Shown here piece by piece: positions 9,035 through 18,056 of a DNA stretch of 64,000 nucleotides (its first letter is position 1; the number at the start of each line of letters is the position of its first letter). The notes under the pieces are model-generated. The model was not told the origin of the DNA, did no database searches, and saw only the letters and a list, made by a program, of their open reading frames with translations. The DNA is from Pseudomonas sp. BN417 (lineage in GTDB: Bacteria; Pseudomonadota; Gammaproteobacteria; Pseudomonadales; Pseudomonadaceae). A program made the translations under genes and the position numbers. The stretch lies in assembly GCF_029871205.1 (NCBI RefSeq), contig NZ_SSOJ01000069.1, forward strand, positions 46,881-110,880. The letters are read 5' to 3'.

Positions 9035-11680
9035 TCAGCAGTCCAGCGGGTTGCGTTTTTCGGGGTCGATGCCGAACTTGGCGATGGCCTCGGCCACGAC
9101 CTTGGGCTCGATCTCGCCGCGGTCCGCCAGGGCTTCCAGGGTCGCCAGGACCACCCAGTAACGGTCAACCTCGAAGAAGTGGCGCAGTTTCCTGCGGGTG
9201 TCGCTGCGGCCGAAGCCGTCGGTGCCGAGGACCTTGTACTCCTTGCCCGGAATCCACTGGCGGATCTGGTCGGCGAACAGCTTCATGTAGTCGGTGGAGG
9301 CCACGACCGGACCCTTGCGGCCGGCCAGGCACTGCTCGACATACGTCTGCTGCGGCTTCTGTTCCGGGTGCAGGCGGTTGTGACGCTCGACGGCCAGGCC
9401 TTCGCGGCGCAGTTCGTTGAAGCTGGTGACGCTCCAGACGTCGGCGCCGACGTTGAACTGCTCGCGGAGGATCTTCGCCGCTTCGCGGACTTCGCGCAGG
9501 ATGGTGCCCGAGCCCAGCAGTTGCACGTGGTGCGCGGCATCCTTCTTGTCTTCTTCCAGAAGGTACATGCCCTTGATGATGCCTTCCTCGACGCCTTCCG
9601 GCAGCGCGGGCTGCTGGTAGGCCTCGTTCATCACGGTGATGTAGTAGAAGATGTTCTGCTGCTCTTCGGTCATCTGGCGGATGCCTTCACGCACGATCAC
9701 CGCCAGCTCATAGCCGTAGGTGGGGTCGTAGGTGCGGCAGTTGGGGATGGTGGCCGCCATGATGTGGCTGTGGCCGTCCTCGTGCTGCAGGCCTTCGCCG
9801 TTCAGGGTGGTACGACCCGAGGTGCCGCCGATCAGGAAGCCACGGGTGCGGCTATCGCCGGCAGCCCAGGCCAGGTCGCCGATACGCTGGAAGCCGAACA
9901 TCGAGTAGAAGATGTAGAACGGCAGCATCGGCTGGTTGTGGTTGCTGTACGAGGTGCCGGCGGCGATGAAGGAGGACATGGCGCCCGCTTCGTTGATGCC
10001 TTCCTCGAGGATCTGGCCCTTCTTGTCCTCCCTGTAGAACATCACCTGGTCCTTGTCCACCGGCTCGTAGAGCTGGCCGACCGAGGAGTAGATGCCCAAC
10101 TGGCGGAACATGCCTTCCATACCGAAGGTACGGGCCTCGTCCGGAATGATCGGGACGATGCGCTGGCCGAGCTCCTTGTCCTTGACCAGCTGCGAGAGGA
10201 TGCGCACGAAGGCCATGGTGGTGGAGATTTCACGGTCGCCGGAGCCGTCGAGGATGGCTTTCAGGGTTTCCAGCGGCGGGGTCGGGATGCTGAAGCTGTT
10301 GGCGCGGCGCTGCGGCACGTAACCGCCCAGGGCGGCGCGGCGCTCGTGCAGGTACTTGTGCTCGGCGCTGCCTTGCTCGGGACGGTAGAACGGCAGTTTT
10401 TCCAGGTCTTCGTCCCTGACCGGGATGTCGAAGCGGTCGCGGAACTGCTTCAGGCTCTCGACGTCGACCTTCTTGACGTTGTGGGCGATGTTCTTCGCTT
10501 CGCCGGCGCCGGTGCCATAGCCCTTGATGGTCTTGGCCAGGACGACGGTGGGCTGGCCCTTGTGGTTGACCGCCTGGTGGTAGGCCGCATAGACCTTGTA
10601 GGGGTCGTGGCCGCCACGGTTGAGCTTCCAGATCTCGTCGTCGGAAAGGTCCTTGACCATTTCCTTGAGTTCCGGGGTGTTGAAGAAGTTCTCGCGGACG
10701 TAGGCACCGTCCTTGGCCTTGTAGTTCTGGTACTCGCCGTCGACCGCTTCGTCCATGCGGCGCTGCAGGGCACCATCGGCGTCCTTGGCGAACAGCGGGT
10801 CCCAGAAGCGGCCCCAGACCACCTTGTTCACGTTCCACTGGGCGCCGCGGAAGACACCTTCCAGCTCCTGGATGATCTTGCCGTTGCCGCGGACCGGGCC
10901 GTCGAGGCGCTGCAGGTTGCAGTTGATGACGAAGATCAGGTTGTCCAGCTTCTCGCGGCCGGCCAGGGAGATGGCGCCGAGGGATTCCGGCTCGTCGCAC
11001 TCGCCGTCACCCATGAAGCACCAGACCTTCTGCTTGCCGGCGGGGATGAAGCCGCGGCTTTCCAGGTACTTCATGAAGCGCGCCTGGTAGATGGCCTGGA
11101 TCGGGCCGAGGCCCATGGACACGGTGGGGAACTGCCAGAAGTCCGGCATCAGCCAGGGGTGCGGGTAGGAGGACAGGCCCTTGCCGTCCACTTCCTGGCG
11201 GAAGTTGGTCATCTGGTCTTCGCTGATGCGGCCTTCGAGGAAGGCGCGGGCATAGATGCCGGGGGAGGCGTGGCCCTGATAGAAGATCAGGTCGCCGCCA
11301 TGCTCGTCGGTGGGAGCCTGGAAGAAGTAGTTGAAGCCGATGTCGTAGAGGGTCGCCGAGGACGCGAAGCTGGAGATGTGGCCGCCCAGGTCCGGGTCGT
11401 GCAGGTTGGTGCGCATGACCATTGCCAGGGCATTCCAGCGCACCAGGGAGCGGATGCGGCGTTCCATGAACAGGTCGCCGGGCATGCGGGCTTCGTGAGT
11501 CAATGGAATGCTGTTGCGATACGGCGTGGTGATGGCGTAGGGCAGTTGGGTGCCGCTGCGGGTGGCCAACTCGCCCATGCGGGTCAGCAGGTAGTGCGCG
11601 CGGTCTTCACCTTCTTTGTCGAGTACGGACTCCAGGGCGTCCAGCCATTCCTGGGTTTCGACGATATCGAGGTCTTGCAT
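9035..11680 (-). CDS. aceE: Pyruvate dehydrogenase E1 component, homodimeric type
   Basis: Thiamin-diphosphate enzyme that decarboxylates pyruvate and acetylates the lipoyl groups of AceF, feeding acetyl-CoA to the TCA cycle. The 881-residue length and collinear similarity fit the gamma-proteobacterial single-chain E1. The TPP-binding motif begins GDGECDEPES and reaches the conserved Asn of FVINCNLQRLDG (about residues 230-265). ATG at 11680 follows GGAGCAAGCC. First gene of the aceEF operon, divergent from glnE; the 280-bp gap carries two strong dyads that probably bind an RpiR-family regulator. Confidence 0.97.
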   Translation of the reverse strand: MQDLDIVETQEWLDALESVLDKEGEDRAHYLLTRMGELATRSGTQLPYAITTPYRNSIPLTHEARMPGDLFMERRIRSLVRWNALAMVMRTNLHDPDLGGHISSFASSATLYDIGFNYFFQAPTDEHGGDLIFYQGHASPGIYARAFLEGRISEDQMTNFRQEVDGKGLSSYPHPWLMPDFWQFPTVSMGLGPIQAIYQARFMKYLESRGFIPAGKQKVWCFMGDGECDEPESLGAISLAGREKLDNLIFVINCNLQRLDGPVRGNGKIIQELEGVFRGAQWNVNKVVWGRFWDPLFAKDADGALQRRMDEAVDGEYQNYKAKDGAYVRENFFNTPELKEMVKDLSDDEIWKLNRGGHDPYKVYAAYHQAVNHKGQPTVVLAKTIKGYGTGAGEAKNIAHNVKKVDVESLKQFRDRFDIPVRDEDLEKLPFYRPEQGSAEHKYLHERRAALGGYVPQRRANSFSIPTPPLETLKAILDGSGDREISTTMAFVRILSQLVKDKELGQRIVPIIPDEARTFGMEGMFRQLGIYSSVGQLYEPVDKDQVMFYREDKKGQILEEGINEAGAMSSFIAAGTSYSNHNQPMLPFYIFYSMFGFQRIGDLAWAAGDSRTRGFLIGGTSGRTTLNGEGLQHEDGHSHIMAATIPNCRTYDPTYGYELAVIVREGIRQMTEEQQNIFYYITVMNEAYQQPALPEGVEEGIIKGMYLLEEDKKDAAHHVQLLGSGTILREVREAAKILREQFNVGADVWSVTSFNELRREGLAVERHNRLHPEQKPQQTYVEQCLAGRKGPVVASTDYMKLFADQIRQWIPGKEYKVLGTDGFGRSDTRRKLRHFFEVDRYWVVLATLEALADRGEIEPKVVAEAIAKFGIDPEKRNPLDC

Positions 11681-11789
11681 GGCTTGCTCCAGGGCGGAAA
11701 GGCTTCCAGAATCGGATGCCAGTGGTCACGGCCGGCCTTATGGGCGACCGCGGCGAAATTCTTGTTACCGGGGGGTAGAACCGGGCTCG

Positions 11790-11804
11790 TGTAGTTTTAC
11801 TACA
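11790..11804. promoter_or_regulatory. Perfect dyad operator, RpiR-family (RccR/HexR) type, site 1
   Basis: TGTAGTTTTACTACA is a perfect palindrome TGTAGT-N3-ACTACA, 110 bases upstream of aceE. HexR and RccR, RpiR-family sensors of KDPG in Pseudomonas, bind palindromes of this shape, and I recall aceE as an RccR target. Assignment to RccR rather than HexR is inference. Confidence 0.7.
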
Positions 11805-11841
11805 AATCGACGAAGGTTTCAGCACTCTGGATACAATCTTT

Positions 11842-11856
11842 CGTAGTAAAACTACA
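11842..11856. promoter_or_regulatory. Dyad operator, RpiR-family (RccR/HexR) type, site 2
   Basis: CGTAGTAAAACTACA matches site 1 read from the other strand except for one outer base (C for T). The two centres are 52 bp apart, close to five helical turns, so two dimers would lie on the same DNA face. It is 105 bases ahead of glnE and about 160 ahead of aceE. Confidence 0.68.
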
Positions 11857-11960
11857 GATCGCGCGGCGCAGTCGGCTGAAAGCCCCGAGTTAGAGCTATT
11901 CCGCCACCGCTGCGCTAGCTGCGGGCCCAGCCGAGACCCGCAGCCCACAAAGGATAGACC

Positions 11961-14891
11961 ATGAGCCTGCCGCCGCCGGCCGCCCTGTCGGCCAACCTCC
12001 AGCCCAGCGCCGATCGGGCGTTGTCGGCCTTCCGCTCCGCCCTCGCCGAACAGATCCAGGAATTCGCCGCCTGGCCCGACGAACGGCAGCAAGCCTTCGT
12101 TCGTGTCGCTGCTGCCAGCGATTTTGTCGCCGAGCAGGCCCAGCGCGACCCAGCCATGCTGCTGGCGCTGGCCGCTTCCGGTGAACTGGAACGGAGCCTG
12201 GCGCCGGGCGAGCTGCGGACCCAGGTGTCGGAGCTGCTGGAGGGCTGCGCCGAGGAAGATGAGCTGGGCCGGCGCCTGCGCCGCTACCGCAACCGCCAGC
12301 AGCTGCGCATCATCTGGCGCGACCTGACCCGCCAGGCGGATCTTGCGGAAACCTGCTGCGACCTTTCGGACCTCGCCGACGCCTGCATCGACCTCGCCTA
12401 TCACTGGCTCTACAGCCGCCACTGCGCCCAGTTCGGTACCCCCATCGGCCGTCGCTCCGGCCAGCCGCAGCACCTTGTAGTGCTCGGCATGGGCAAGTTG
12501 GGCGCGCACGAGCTGAATCTGTCTTCGGATATCGACCTGATCTTCGGCTACCCCGAGGGCGGCGAAACCGAGGGCGCCAAGCGTGCCCTGGATAACCAGG
12601 AATTCTTCACCCGCCTCGGCCAGCGGCTGATCAAGGCGCTGGACGTGATCACCGTGGACGGTTTCGTCTTCCGCGTGGACATGCGCCTGCGCCCCTACGG
12701 CTCCTCCGGGCCGCTGGTGTTCAGCTTCAATGCCCTGGAGCAGTACTACCAGGACCAGGGGCGCGACTGGGAACGCTACGCCATGATCAAGGCGCGGGTG
12801 GTGGGGGGCGACCAGGCGGCCGGGGGCCAGCTGTTGCAGATGCTGCGGCCCTTCGTCTATCGCCGCTACCTGGACTTCTCCGCCATCGAGGCGCTGCGCT
12901 CGATGAAGCAACTGATCCAGCAGGAAGTGCGGCGCAAGGGTATGACCGACAACGTCAAGCTCGGCTCCGGCGGCATTCGCGAAGTCGAGTTCATTGCCCA
13001 GGCCTTCCAGTTGATCCACGGCGGGCGCGACCTCAGCCTGCAGCAGCGGCCGTTGCTCAAGGTGCTGGATACCCTGGAAGGTCAAGGCTACCTGCCGCCG
13101 CCAGTGGTGGCGGAAATGAAAGAGGGCTACGAGTTCCTTCGTTATACCGAGCACGCCCTGCAAGCGATTGCCGATCGCCAGACGCAGATGCTGCCGGACA
13201 GCGACCTGGACCGCGCTCGCGTCGCTTTCATCATGGGCTTCGATGACTGGTCGGCCTTCCATGAGCGCCTGATGTATTGGCGTGGGCGCGTCGAGTGGCA
13301 CTTCCAGCAAGTGATCGCCGACCCGGATGAAGAAGAGGGTGGCGGTGAAAGCTGCATCGGCGGCGAGTGGCTGCCGCTCTGGGAGGAGGCCCTGGACGAA
13401 GAGGGCGCCTGTCGCCAGCTGGGCGAGGCGGGCTTCACCGAGCCGGCCACTGCCAGGCGCCGGCTCAGCGACCTGCGCAACGGTCCACAAGTACGCGCCA
13501 TGCAGCGCCTCGGCCGCGAGCGTCTGGATGCCTTCATGCCGCGCCTGTTGAATATGACCGTGGAACACGGCAATCCCGACCTGGTGCTGGAGCGCGTGTT
13601 GCCCATGGTGGAGAAGGTGGCGCGCCGCTCGGCCTACCTGGTGCTGCTGAGCGAGAACCCCGGGGCGCTGCAGCGGCTGATCGAGCTTTGCGCGGCCAGC
13701 CCCTGGATCGCCGAACAGATCACCCGCTTCCCGCTGCTGCTGGACGAGCTGCTCAACGAAGGGCGCCTGTACCGTCCGCCGCTGGCCCCGGAGCTGGCCG
13801 CCGAACTGCGCGAGCGCCTCACCCGCATTCCCGAAGACGACCTTGAACAGCAGATGGAGGCCCTGCGCCACTTCAAGCTGGCCCACAGCCTGCGGGTAGC
13901 GGCTTCGGAGATCGCCGGCACCCTGCCGCTGATGAAGGTCAGCGACTACCTGACCTGGCTGGCCGAGGCCATCCTCGACCAAGTGCTGGCGCTGTCCTGG
14001 CGCTACAACGTGGCCAAGTTCGGCACGCCGAAGCGCGCCGACGGTAGCCTCTGCGACCCGGATTTCATCATCGTCGGCTATGGCAAGGTGGGCGGCCTGG
14101 AGTTCGGCCATGGTTCGGACCTGGACCTGGTGTTCATCCATGATGGCGATCCCGAGGCCGAGACTGACGGCGCCAAGCCCATAGATGGCGCCCAGTTCTT
14201 CACTCGCCTGGGTCAGCGCATCATCCACCTGCTCACCACCCAGACCACTTCCGGCTCCCTCTATGACGTCGACATGCGCCTGCGCCCCTCGGGCGCGGCG
14301 GGCCTGTTGGTCAGCTCGCTCGGTGCCTTCCAGCGCTACCAGGAAAACGAGGCCTGGACCTGGGAGCACCAGGCGCTGGTGCGCGCGCGGGTGCTGGTGG
14401 GCTCGCCACGGGTCGCCAGCGCCTTCGAACAGGTGCGCCTGGCGGTGCTCGGCCGCGAACGCGACCTGCCCAAGCTGCGCGCCGAGGTCAGCGAGATGCG
14501 GGCGAAGATGCGCGACAACCTCGGCACCCGCGAAACCGCTGCCGGAACCACGCCGAATGCCTTCGAGGCCGCGGCCGCCTTCGATCTGAAGCAGGATGCC
14601 GGCGGTATCGTCGATATCGAATTTATGGTGCAATATGCGGCCCTGGCCTGGTCACGACAGCACCCTGAGCTGGTTCGTTACACCGATAACATCCGCATTC
14701 TGGATGGCCTGGAGCAGGCAGACCTGCTGACCGGCGACGAGGTTCGCCTGCTGCAGGAGGCCTACAAAGCCTATCGTTCAGCGGCCCATCGCCAGGCCTT
14801 GCAGAAGCAGCCGGGGGTAGTGGGCGGGGACCAGTTCCACGCGGAGCGCCAAGGCGTGATGCGGATCTGGCGTGAGTTGGGCTTGAACTGA
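11961..14891 (+). CDS. glnE: Bifunctional glutamine synthetase adenylyltransferase/deadenylylase
   Basis: Controls nitrogen assimilation by adding AMP to, or removing it from, glutamine synthetase, in response to PII protein and glutamine. The 976-residue protein has two nucleotidyltransferase domains: the N-terminal one has GMGKLGAHELNLSSDIDL (about 180-200), the C-terminal one GYGKVGGLEFGHGSDLDL (about 710-730), both with the metal-binding DxD pair. ATG at 11961 follows AAAGGA by 6 bases. ilvE begins 42 bases downstream on the same strand. PAO1 has the same aceE/glnE/ilvE arrangement. Confidence 0.97.
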   Translation: MSLPPPAALSANLQPSADRALSAFRSALAEQIQEFAAWPDERQQAFVRVAAASDFVAEQAQRDPAMLLALAASGELERSLAPGELRTQVSELLEGCAEEDELGRRLRRYRNRQQLRIIWRDLTRQADLAETCCDLSDLADACIDLAYHWLYSRHCAQFGTPIGRRSGQPQHLVVLGMGKLGAHELNLSSDIDLIFGYPEGGETEGAKRALDNQEFFTRLGQRLIKALDVITVDGFVFRVDMRLRPYGSSGPLVFSFNALEQYYQDQGRDWERYAMIKARVVGGDQAAGGQLLQMLRPFVYRRYLDFSAIEALRSMKQLIQQEVRRKGMTDNVKLGSGGIREVEFIAQAFQLIHGGRDLSLQQRPLLKVLDTLEGQGYLPPPVVAEMKEGYEFLRYTEHALQAIADRQTQMLPDSDLDRARVAFIMGFDDWSAFHERLMYWRGRVEWHFQQVIADPDEEEGGGESCIGGEWLPLWEEALDEEGACRQLGEAGFTEPATARRRLSDLRNGPQVRAMQRLGRERLDAFMPRLLNMTVEHGNPDLVLERVLPMVEKVARRSAYLVLLSENPGALQRLIELCAASPWIAEQITRFPLLLDELLNEGRLYRPPLAPELAAELRERLTRIPEDDLEQQMEALRHFKLAHSLRVAASEIAGTLPLMKVSDYLTWLAEAILDQVLALSWRYNVAKFGTPKRADGSLCDPDFIIVGYGKVGGLEFGHGSDLDLVFIHDGDPEAETDGAKPIDGAQFFTRLGQRIIHLLTTQTTSGSLYDVDMRLRPSGAAGLLVSSLGAFQRYQENEAWTWEHQALVRARVLVGSPRVASAFEQVRLAVLGRERDLPKLRAEVSEMRAKMRDNLGTRETAAGTTPNAFEAAAAFDLKQDAGGIVDIEFMVQYAALAWSRQHPELVRYTDNIRILDGLEQADLLTGDEVRLLQEAYKAYRSAAHRQALQKQPGVVGGDQFHAERQGVMRIWRELGLN

Positions 14892-14933
14892 CTCGTCTGG
14901 CTGAACCAATCGAATTCTTGAGGAGCTGGCAAT

Positions 14934-15857
14934 ATGTCGATGGCCGATCGTGATGGCGTGATCTGGTATGACGGCGAACTGGTACCGTGGCGCGAAGCGA
15001 CCACCCATGTGCTGACCCACACCCTGCACTACGGCATGGGCGTGTTCGAAGGCGTGCGCGCCTACAACACCCCGGACGGCACGGCCATCTTCCGCCTGCA
15101 GGCGCACACCGATCGCCTGTTCGACTCGGCCCACATCATGAACATGCAGATCCCGTACTCCAAGGACGAGATCAACGAGGCCACCCGCGCCGCCGTTCGT
15201 GAGAACAACCTGGAAAGCGCCTACATCCGCCCGATGGTGTTCTACGGAAGCGAAGGCATGGGCCTGCGCGCCACCGGCCTGAAGGTCCACGTGATAGTCG
15301 CCGCCTGGAACTGGGGCGCCTACATGGGCGAAGAGGCCCTGCAGCAAGGCATCAAGGTGCGCACCAGCTCCTTCACCCGCCACCATGTGAACATCTCGAT
15401 GACCCGCGCCAAGTCCAACGGCGCCTACATCAACTCCATGCTGGCCCTGCAGGAAGCCATTTCCGGCGGTGCCGACGAAGCCATGATGCTCGACCCGGAA
15501 GGCTACGTGGCCGAAGGCTCCGGCGAGAACATCTTCATCATCAAGGACGGTGTGCTCTACACCCCCGAGGTGACCGCCTGCCTCAACGGCATCACTCGCG
15601 CCACCGTGCTGCGCCTGGCCGACGAGCTCGGCATCAAGCTGGTGGAGAAGCGCATCACCCGTGATGAGGTGTACATCGCCGACGAGGCCTTCTTCACCGG
15701 CACCGCCGCTGAAGTCACCCCGATCCGCGAAGTGGATGGCCGCAAGATCGGCCTCGGCCGCCGTGGCCCGGTGACCGAAAAGCTGCAGAAAGCCTACTTC
15801 GATCTGGTGGCCGGCAAGACCTCCGCTCACCCCGAGTGGCGCACCCTGGTCAAGTAA
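14934..15857 (+). CDS. ilvE: Branched-chain amino acid aminotransferase
   Basis: PLP-dependent class IV aminotransferase for the last step of valine, leucine and isoleucine synthesis. At 307 residues it is the standard IlvE length. The PLP-lysine region reads RAKSNGAYINSMLAL (about 156-170) and the cofactor-phosphate motif is EGSGENIFIIKDG (about 194). A good ribosome site (GAGGAG) precedes ATG 14934. It lies immediately before the LPS core operon but is separated from waaF by a 93-base hairpin-rich gap. Confidence 0.96.
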   Translation: MSMADRDGVIWYDGELVPWREATTHVLTHTLHYGMGVFEGVRAYNTPDGTAIFRLQAHTDRLFDSAHIMNMQIPYSKDEINEATRAAVRENNLESAYIRPMVFYGSEGMGLRATGLKVHVIVAAWNWGAYMGEEALQQGIKVRTSSFTRHHVNISMTRAKSNGAYINSMLALQEAISGGADEAMMLDPEGYVAEGSGENIFIIKDGVLYTPEVTACLNGITRATVLRLADELGIKLVEKRITRDEVYIADEAFFTGTAAEVTPIREVDGRKIGLGRRGPVTEKLQKAYFDLVAGKTSAHPEWRTLVK

Positions 15858-15864
15858 ACCGACA

Positions 15865-15944
15865 AAGCTGCAAGCAGCAAGCCGCAAGCCGCAAGTGGTC
15901 ACCACCGCTTGAAGCTTGCGGCTTGTCGCTTGAGGCTTGAAGCT
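15865..15944. repeat. Inverted block of short CAAGC/GCTTG repeats
   Basis: The left half repeats CAAGC-type units (GCTGCAAGCAGCAAGCCGCAAG...) and the right half is their approximate complement (CTTGAAGCTTGCGGCTTG...). Together they form a long imperfect hairpin between ilvE and waaF. It could end ilvE transcripts or tune entry into the LPS operon. There is no T-run, so a classical terminator is not supported. Confidence 0.6.
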
Positions 15945-15950
15945 GCCCTT

Positions 15951-16994
15951 ATGAACATTCTGATCGTAGGACCCTCCTGGGTCGGCGACATGGTGATGGC
16001 GCAGACACTTTTCCAGTGCCTGAAAGCCCGCCATCCCGACTGCGAGATCGACGTGCTGGCGCCCGAATGGAGCCGGCCCATCCTTGAGCGCATGCCGGAA
16101 GTGCGCCAGGCGCTGAGCTTCCCGCTTGGCCATGGCGTGCTGGATATCGCCGCCCGGCGCAAGATCGGCAAGTCCCTGGCCGGTCGGTACGACCAGGCCA
16201 TCCTCCTGCCCAACTCCCTGAAGTCGGCGCTGGTGCCCTGGTTCGCCAGCATCCCCAAGCGCACCGGCTGGAAGGGGGAGATGCGCTACGGCCTGCTCAA
16301 CGACATTCGCAGCCTCGACAAAGAGCGCTACCCGCTGATGATCGAGCGCTTCATGGCGCTGGCCTATGAACCTGGCGCCGAGCTGCCCACGCCCTATCCG
16401 CGGCCCACGCTGCAGATCGACCCGGCCAGCCGTGATGCGGCCCTGGCCAAGTTCGGCCTGGACCTGGATCGGCCCGTGCTGGCGCTCTGCCCGGGTGCCG
16501 AGTTCGGCGAAGCCAAGCGCTGGCCCGCCGAGCATTACGCCAAGGTGGCCGAGCTGAAGATTCGCGCGGGCTGGCAGGTCTGGCTGTTCGGCTCGAAGAA
16601 CGACCATCCTGGCGGTGAAGACATCCGCATGCGCCTGATTCCCGGCCTGCGCGAAGAGGCGGTGAACCTGGCCGGCGAAACCAGCCTGGCCGAAGCCATC
16701 GACCTGATGTCCTGCGCTGGCGCCGTGGTCTCCAACGACTCCGGCCTGATGCATGTGGCGGCGGCGCTGGCGCGCCCGCTGGTGGCGGTCTATGGCTCCA
16801 CCTCGCCGCAGTTCACCCCGCCCCTGGCGGAGCGGGTGGAAATCGTCCGCCTGGGACTGGAGTGCAGCCCCTGCTTCGACCGTACCTGCCGCTTCGGCCA
16901 TTACAACTGCCTGCGCGAGCTCAAGTCGCGTCCGGTGATCGAAGCCCTGGACCGCCTGGCGCCGGACCCGCTCGACCTGGTGGAGATTCGCTGA
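15951..16994 (+). CDS. waaF: ADP-heptose:LPS heptosyltransferase II
   Basis: GT9 enzyme at the cytoplasmic face of the inner membrane that adds the second L-glycero-D-manno-heptose to the LPS inner core. The 347-residue protein starts MNILIVGPSWVGDMVMAQ, typical of WaaF, and has the ADP-heptose-binding region ALCPGAEFGEAKRWPAEH (about 180) and SNDSGLMHVAAAL (about 262). ATG 15951 was chosen because homologues start there; the frame extends 14 codons upstream into the hairpin repeat. The ribosome site is weak. First gene of the core operon; waaC follows directly. Confidence 0.96.
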   Translation: MNILIVGPSWVGDMVMAQTLFQCLKARHPDCEIDVLAPEWSRPILERMPEVRQALSFPLGHGVLDIAARRKIGKSLAGRYDQAILLPNSLKSALVPWFASIPKRTGWKGEMRYGLLNDIRSLDKERYPLMIERFMALAYEPGAELPTPYPRPTLQIDPASRDAALAKFGLDLDRPVLALCPGAEFGEAKRWPAEHYAKVAELKIRAGWQVWLFGSKNDHPGGEDIRMRLIPGLREEAVNLAGETSLAEAIDLMSCAGAVVSNDSGLMHVAAALARPLVAVYGSTSPQFTPPLAERVEIVRLGLECSPCFDRTCRFGHYNCLRELKSRPVIEALDRLAPDPLDLVEIR

Positions 16995-18056
16995 GTGCGG
17001 GTATTGCTGATCAAGACTTCTTCCCTGGGCGATGTCATCCACACCCTGCCGGCGTTGACCGATGCCGCGCGGGCGATTCCCGGCATCCAGTTCGACTGGG
17101 TGGTGGAGGAAGGCTTCGCCGAGATTCCCGCTTGGCACCCAGCGGTGGCGCGGGTCATTCCGGTGGCCATCCGCCGCTGGCGCAAGAACCTCTGGCAGAC
17201 CCTGAAGAGTGGCGAGTGGCGCCGCTTCAAGCGTCGCCTGCGGGAAACCCGTTACGACCTGGTGATAGACGCCCAGGGCCTGCTGAAAAGCGCCCTGCTG
17301 ACTCGTTACGCCAAGGCGCCGGTGGCCGGCCTGGACCGCGATTCGGCCCGCGAACCGGTCGCCAGCCGCTTCTACGACCGCTGCTACCCGGTAGCCTGGG
17401 GCCAGCACGCGGTCGACCGCGTGCGCCAGCTGTTCGCCCAGGCCCTGGACTACCGCGTGCCGGAAGGCATGGGTAACTACGGCCTGAACCGTGCCGCCCT
17501 GGCCGACGCCCAGGGCGGCGCGCCTTACTTGCTGTTCCTCCACGGCACCACCTGGGACACCAAGCACTGGCCGGAAAAATACTGGCGCGAACTGACCGAG
17601 CGGGCCTGCGAACACGGCTGGCATGTGCGCCTGCCTTGGGGCAATCCGACGGAGAAGGCGCGTGCCGAGCGTATAGCCGAGGGCTTGGAAAACGCCGCCG
17701 TGCTCCCCAGATTGTCCCTGGCAGGGATGGCCAAGGTGGTGGCCGGCGCCCGCGCCTGCGTAGCAGTGGATACCGGCCTCGGCCACCTGGCCGCAGCGCT
17801 GGACGTGCCCACCCTGTCGCTTTACGGGCCGACCAACCCGGGTTTCACCGGTGCCTACGGGCGGGCGCAGATCCACCTGGGCAGCGACTTCCCCTGTGCG
17901 CCCTGCCTGAAGAAGACCTGCGCCTATAAGCCGACGGCGGAGGATCGCCGCCTGTTCGACCTCACGCGCGAACAGCCGCTATGTTTCACCCGGCTGAATC
18001 CGCAGCGCGTGGCGACCCAGCTGGAAGCCCTGCTGCTGACCGAGGATATCCACTGA
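16995..18056 (+). CDS. waaC: LPS heptosyltransferase I
   Basis: GT9 enzyme that transfers the first heptose onto Kdo2-lipid A. The 353-residue protein starts MRVLLIKTSSLGDVIHTLPAL, a WaaC hallmark, and carries FLHGTTWDTKHWPEKYW and AVDTGLGHLAAAL in the ADP-heptose-binding half. The GTG start touches the waaF stop (TGAGTG), so translation is coupled. The stop overlaps the waaG start by one base (TGATG). Confidence 0.96.
   Translation: MRVLLIKTSSLGDVIHTLPALTDAARAIPGIQFDWVVEEGFAEIPAWHPAVARVIPVAIRRWRKNLWQTLKSGEWRRFKRRLRETRYDLVIDAQGLLKSALLTRYAKAPVAGLDRDSAREPVASRFYDRCYPVAWGQHAVDRVRQLFAQALDYRVPEGMGNYGLNRAALADAQGGAPYLLFLHGTTWDTKHWPEKYWRELTERACEHGWHVRLPWGNPTEKARAERIAEGLENAAVLPRLSLAGMAKVVAGARACVAVDTGLGHLAAALDVPTLSLYGPTNPGFTGAYGRAQIHLGSDFPCAPCLKKTCAYKPTAEDRRLFDLTREQPLCFTRLNPQRVATQLEALLLTEDIH

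Noticed and set aside
11607..14633. 1008-codon minus-strand open frame opposite glnE, and similar long frames opposite waaF/waaC, aceE, dipA, parC and thiC
   Set aside because: They mirror real genes on the other strand; high third-position GC removes stop codons in the antisense frame. No recognisable domains or ribosome sites.
15865..15944. CRISPR-like array of CAAGC units
   Set aside because: Units are 5-7 bases without spacers, and the right half is the inverted complement; no cas genes.
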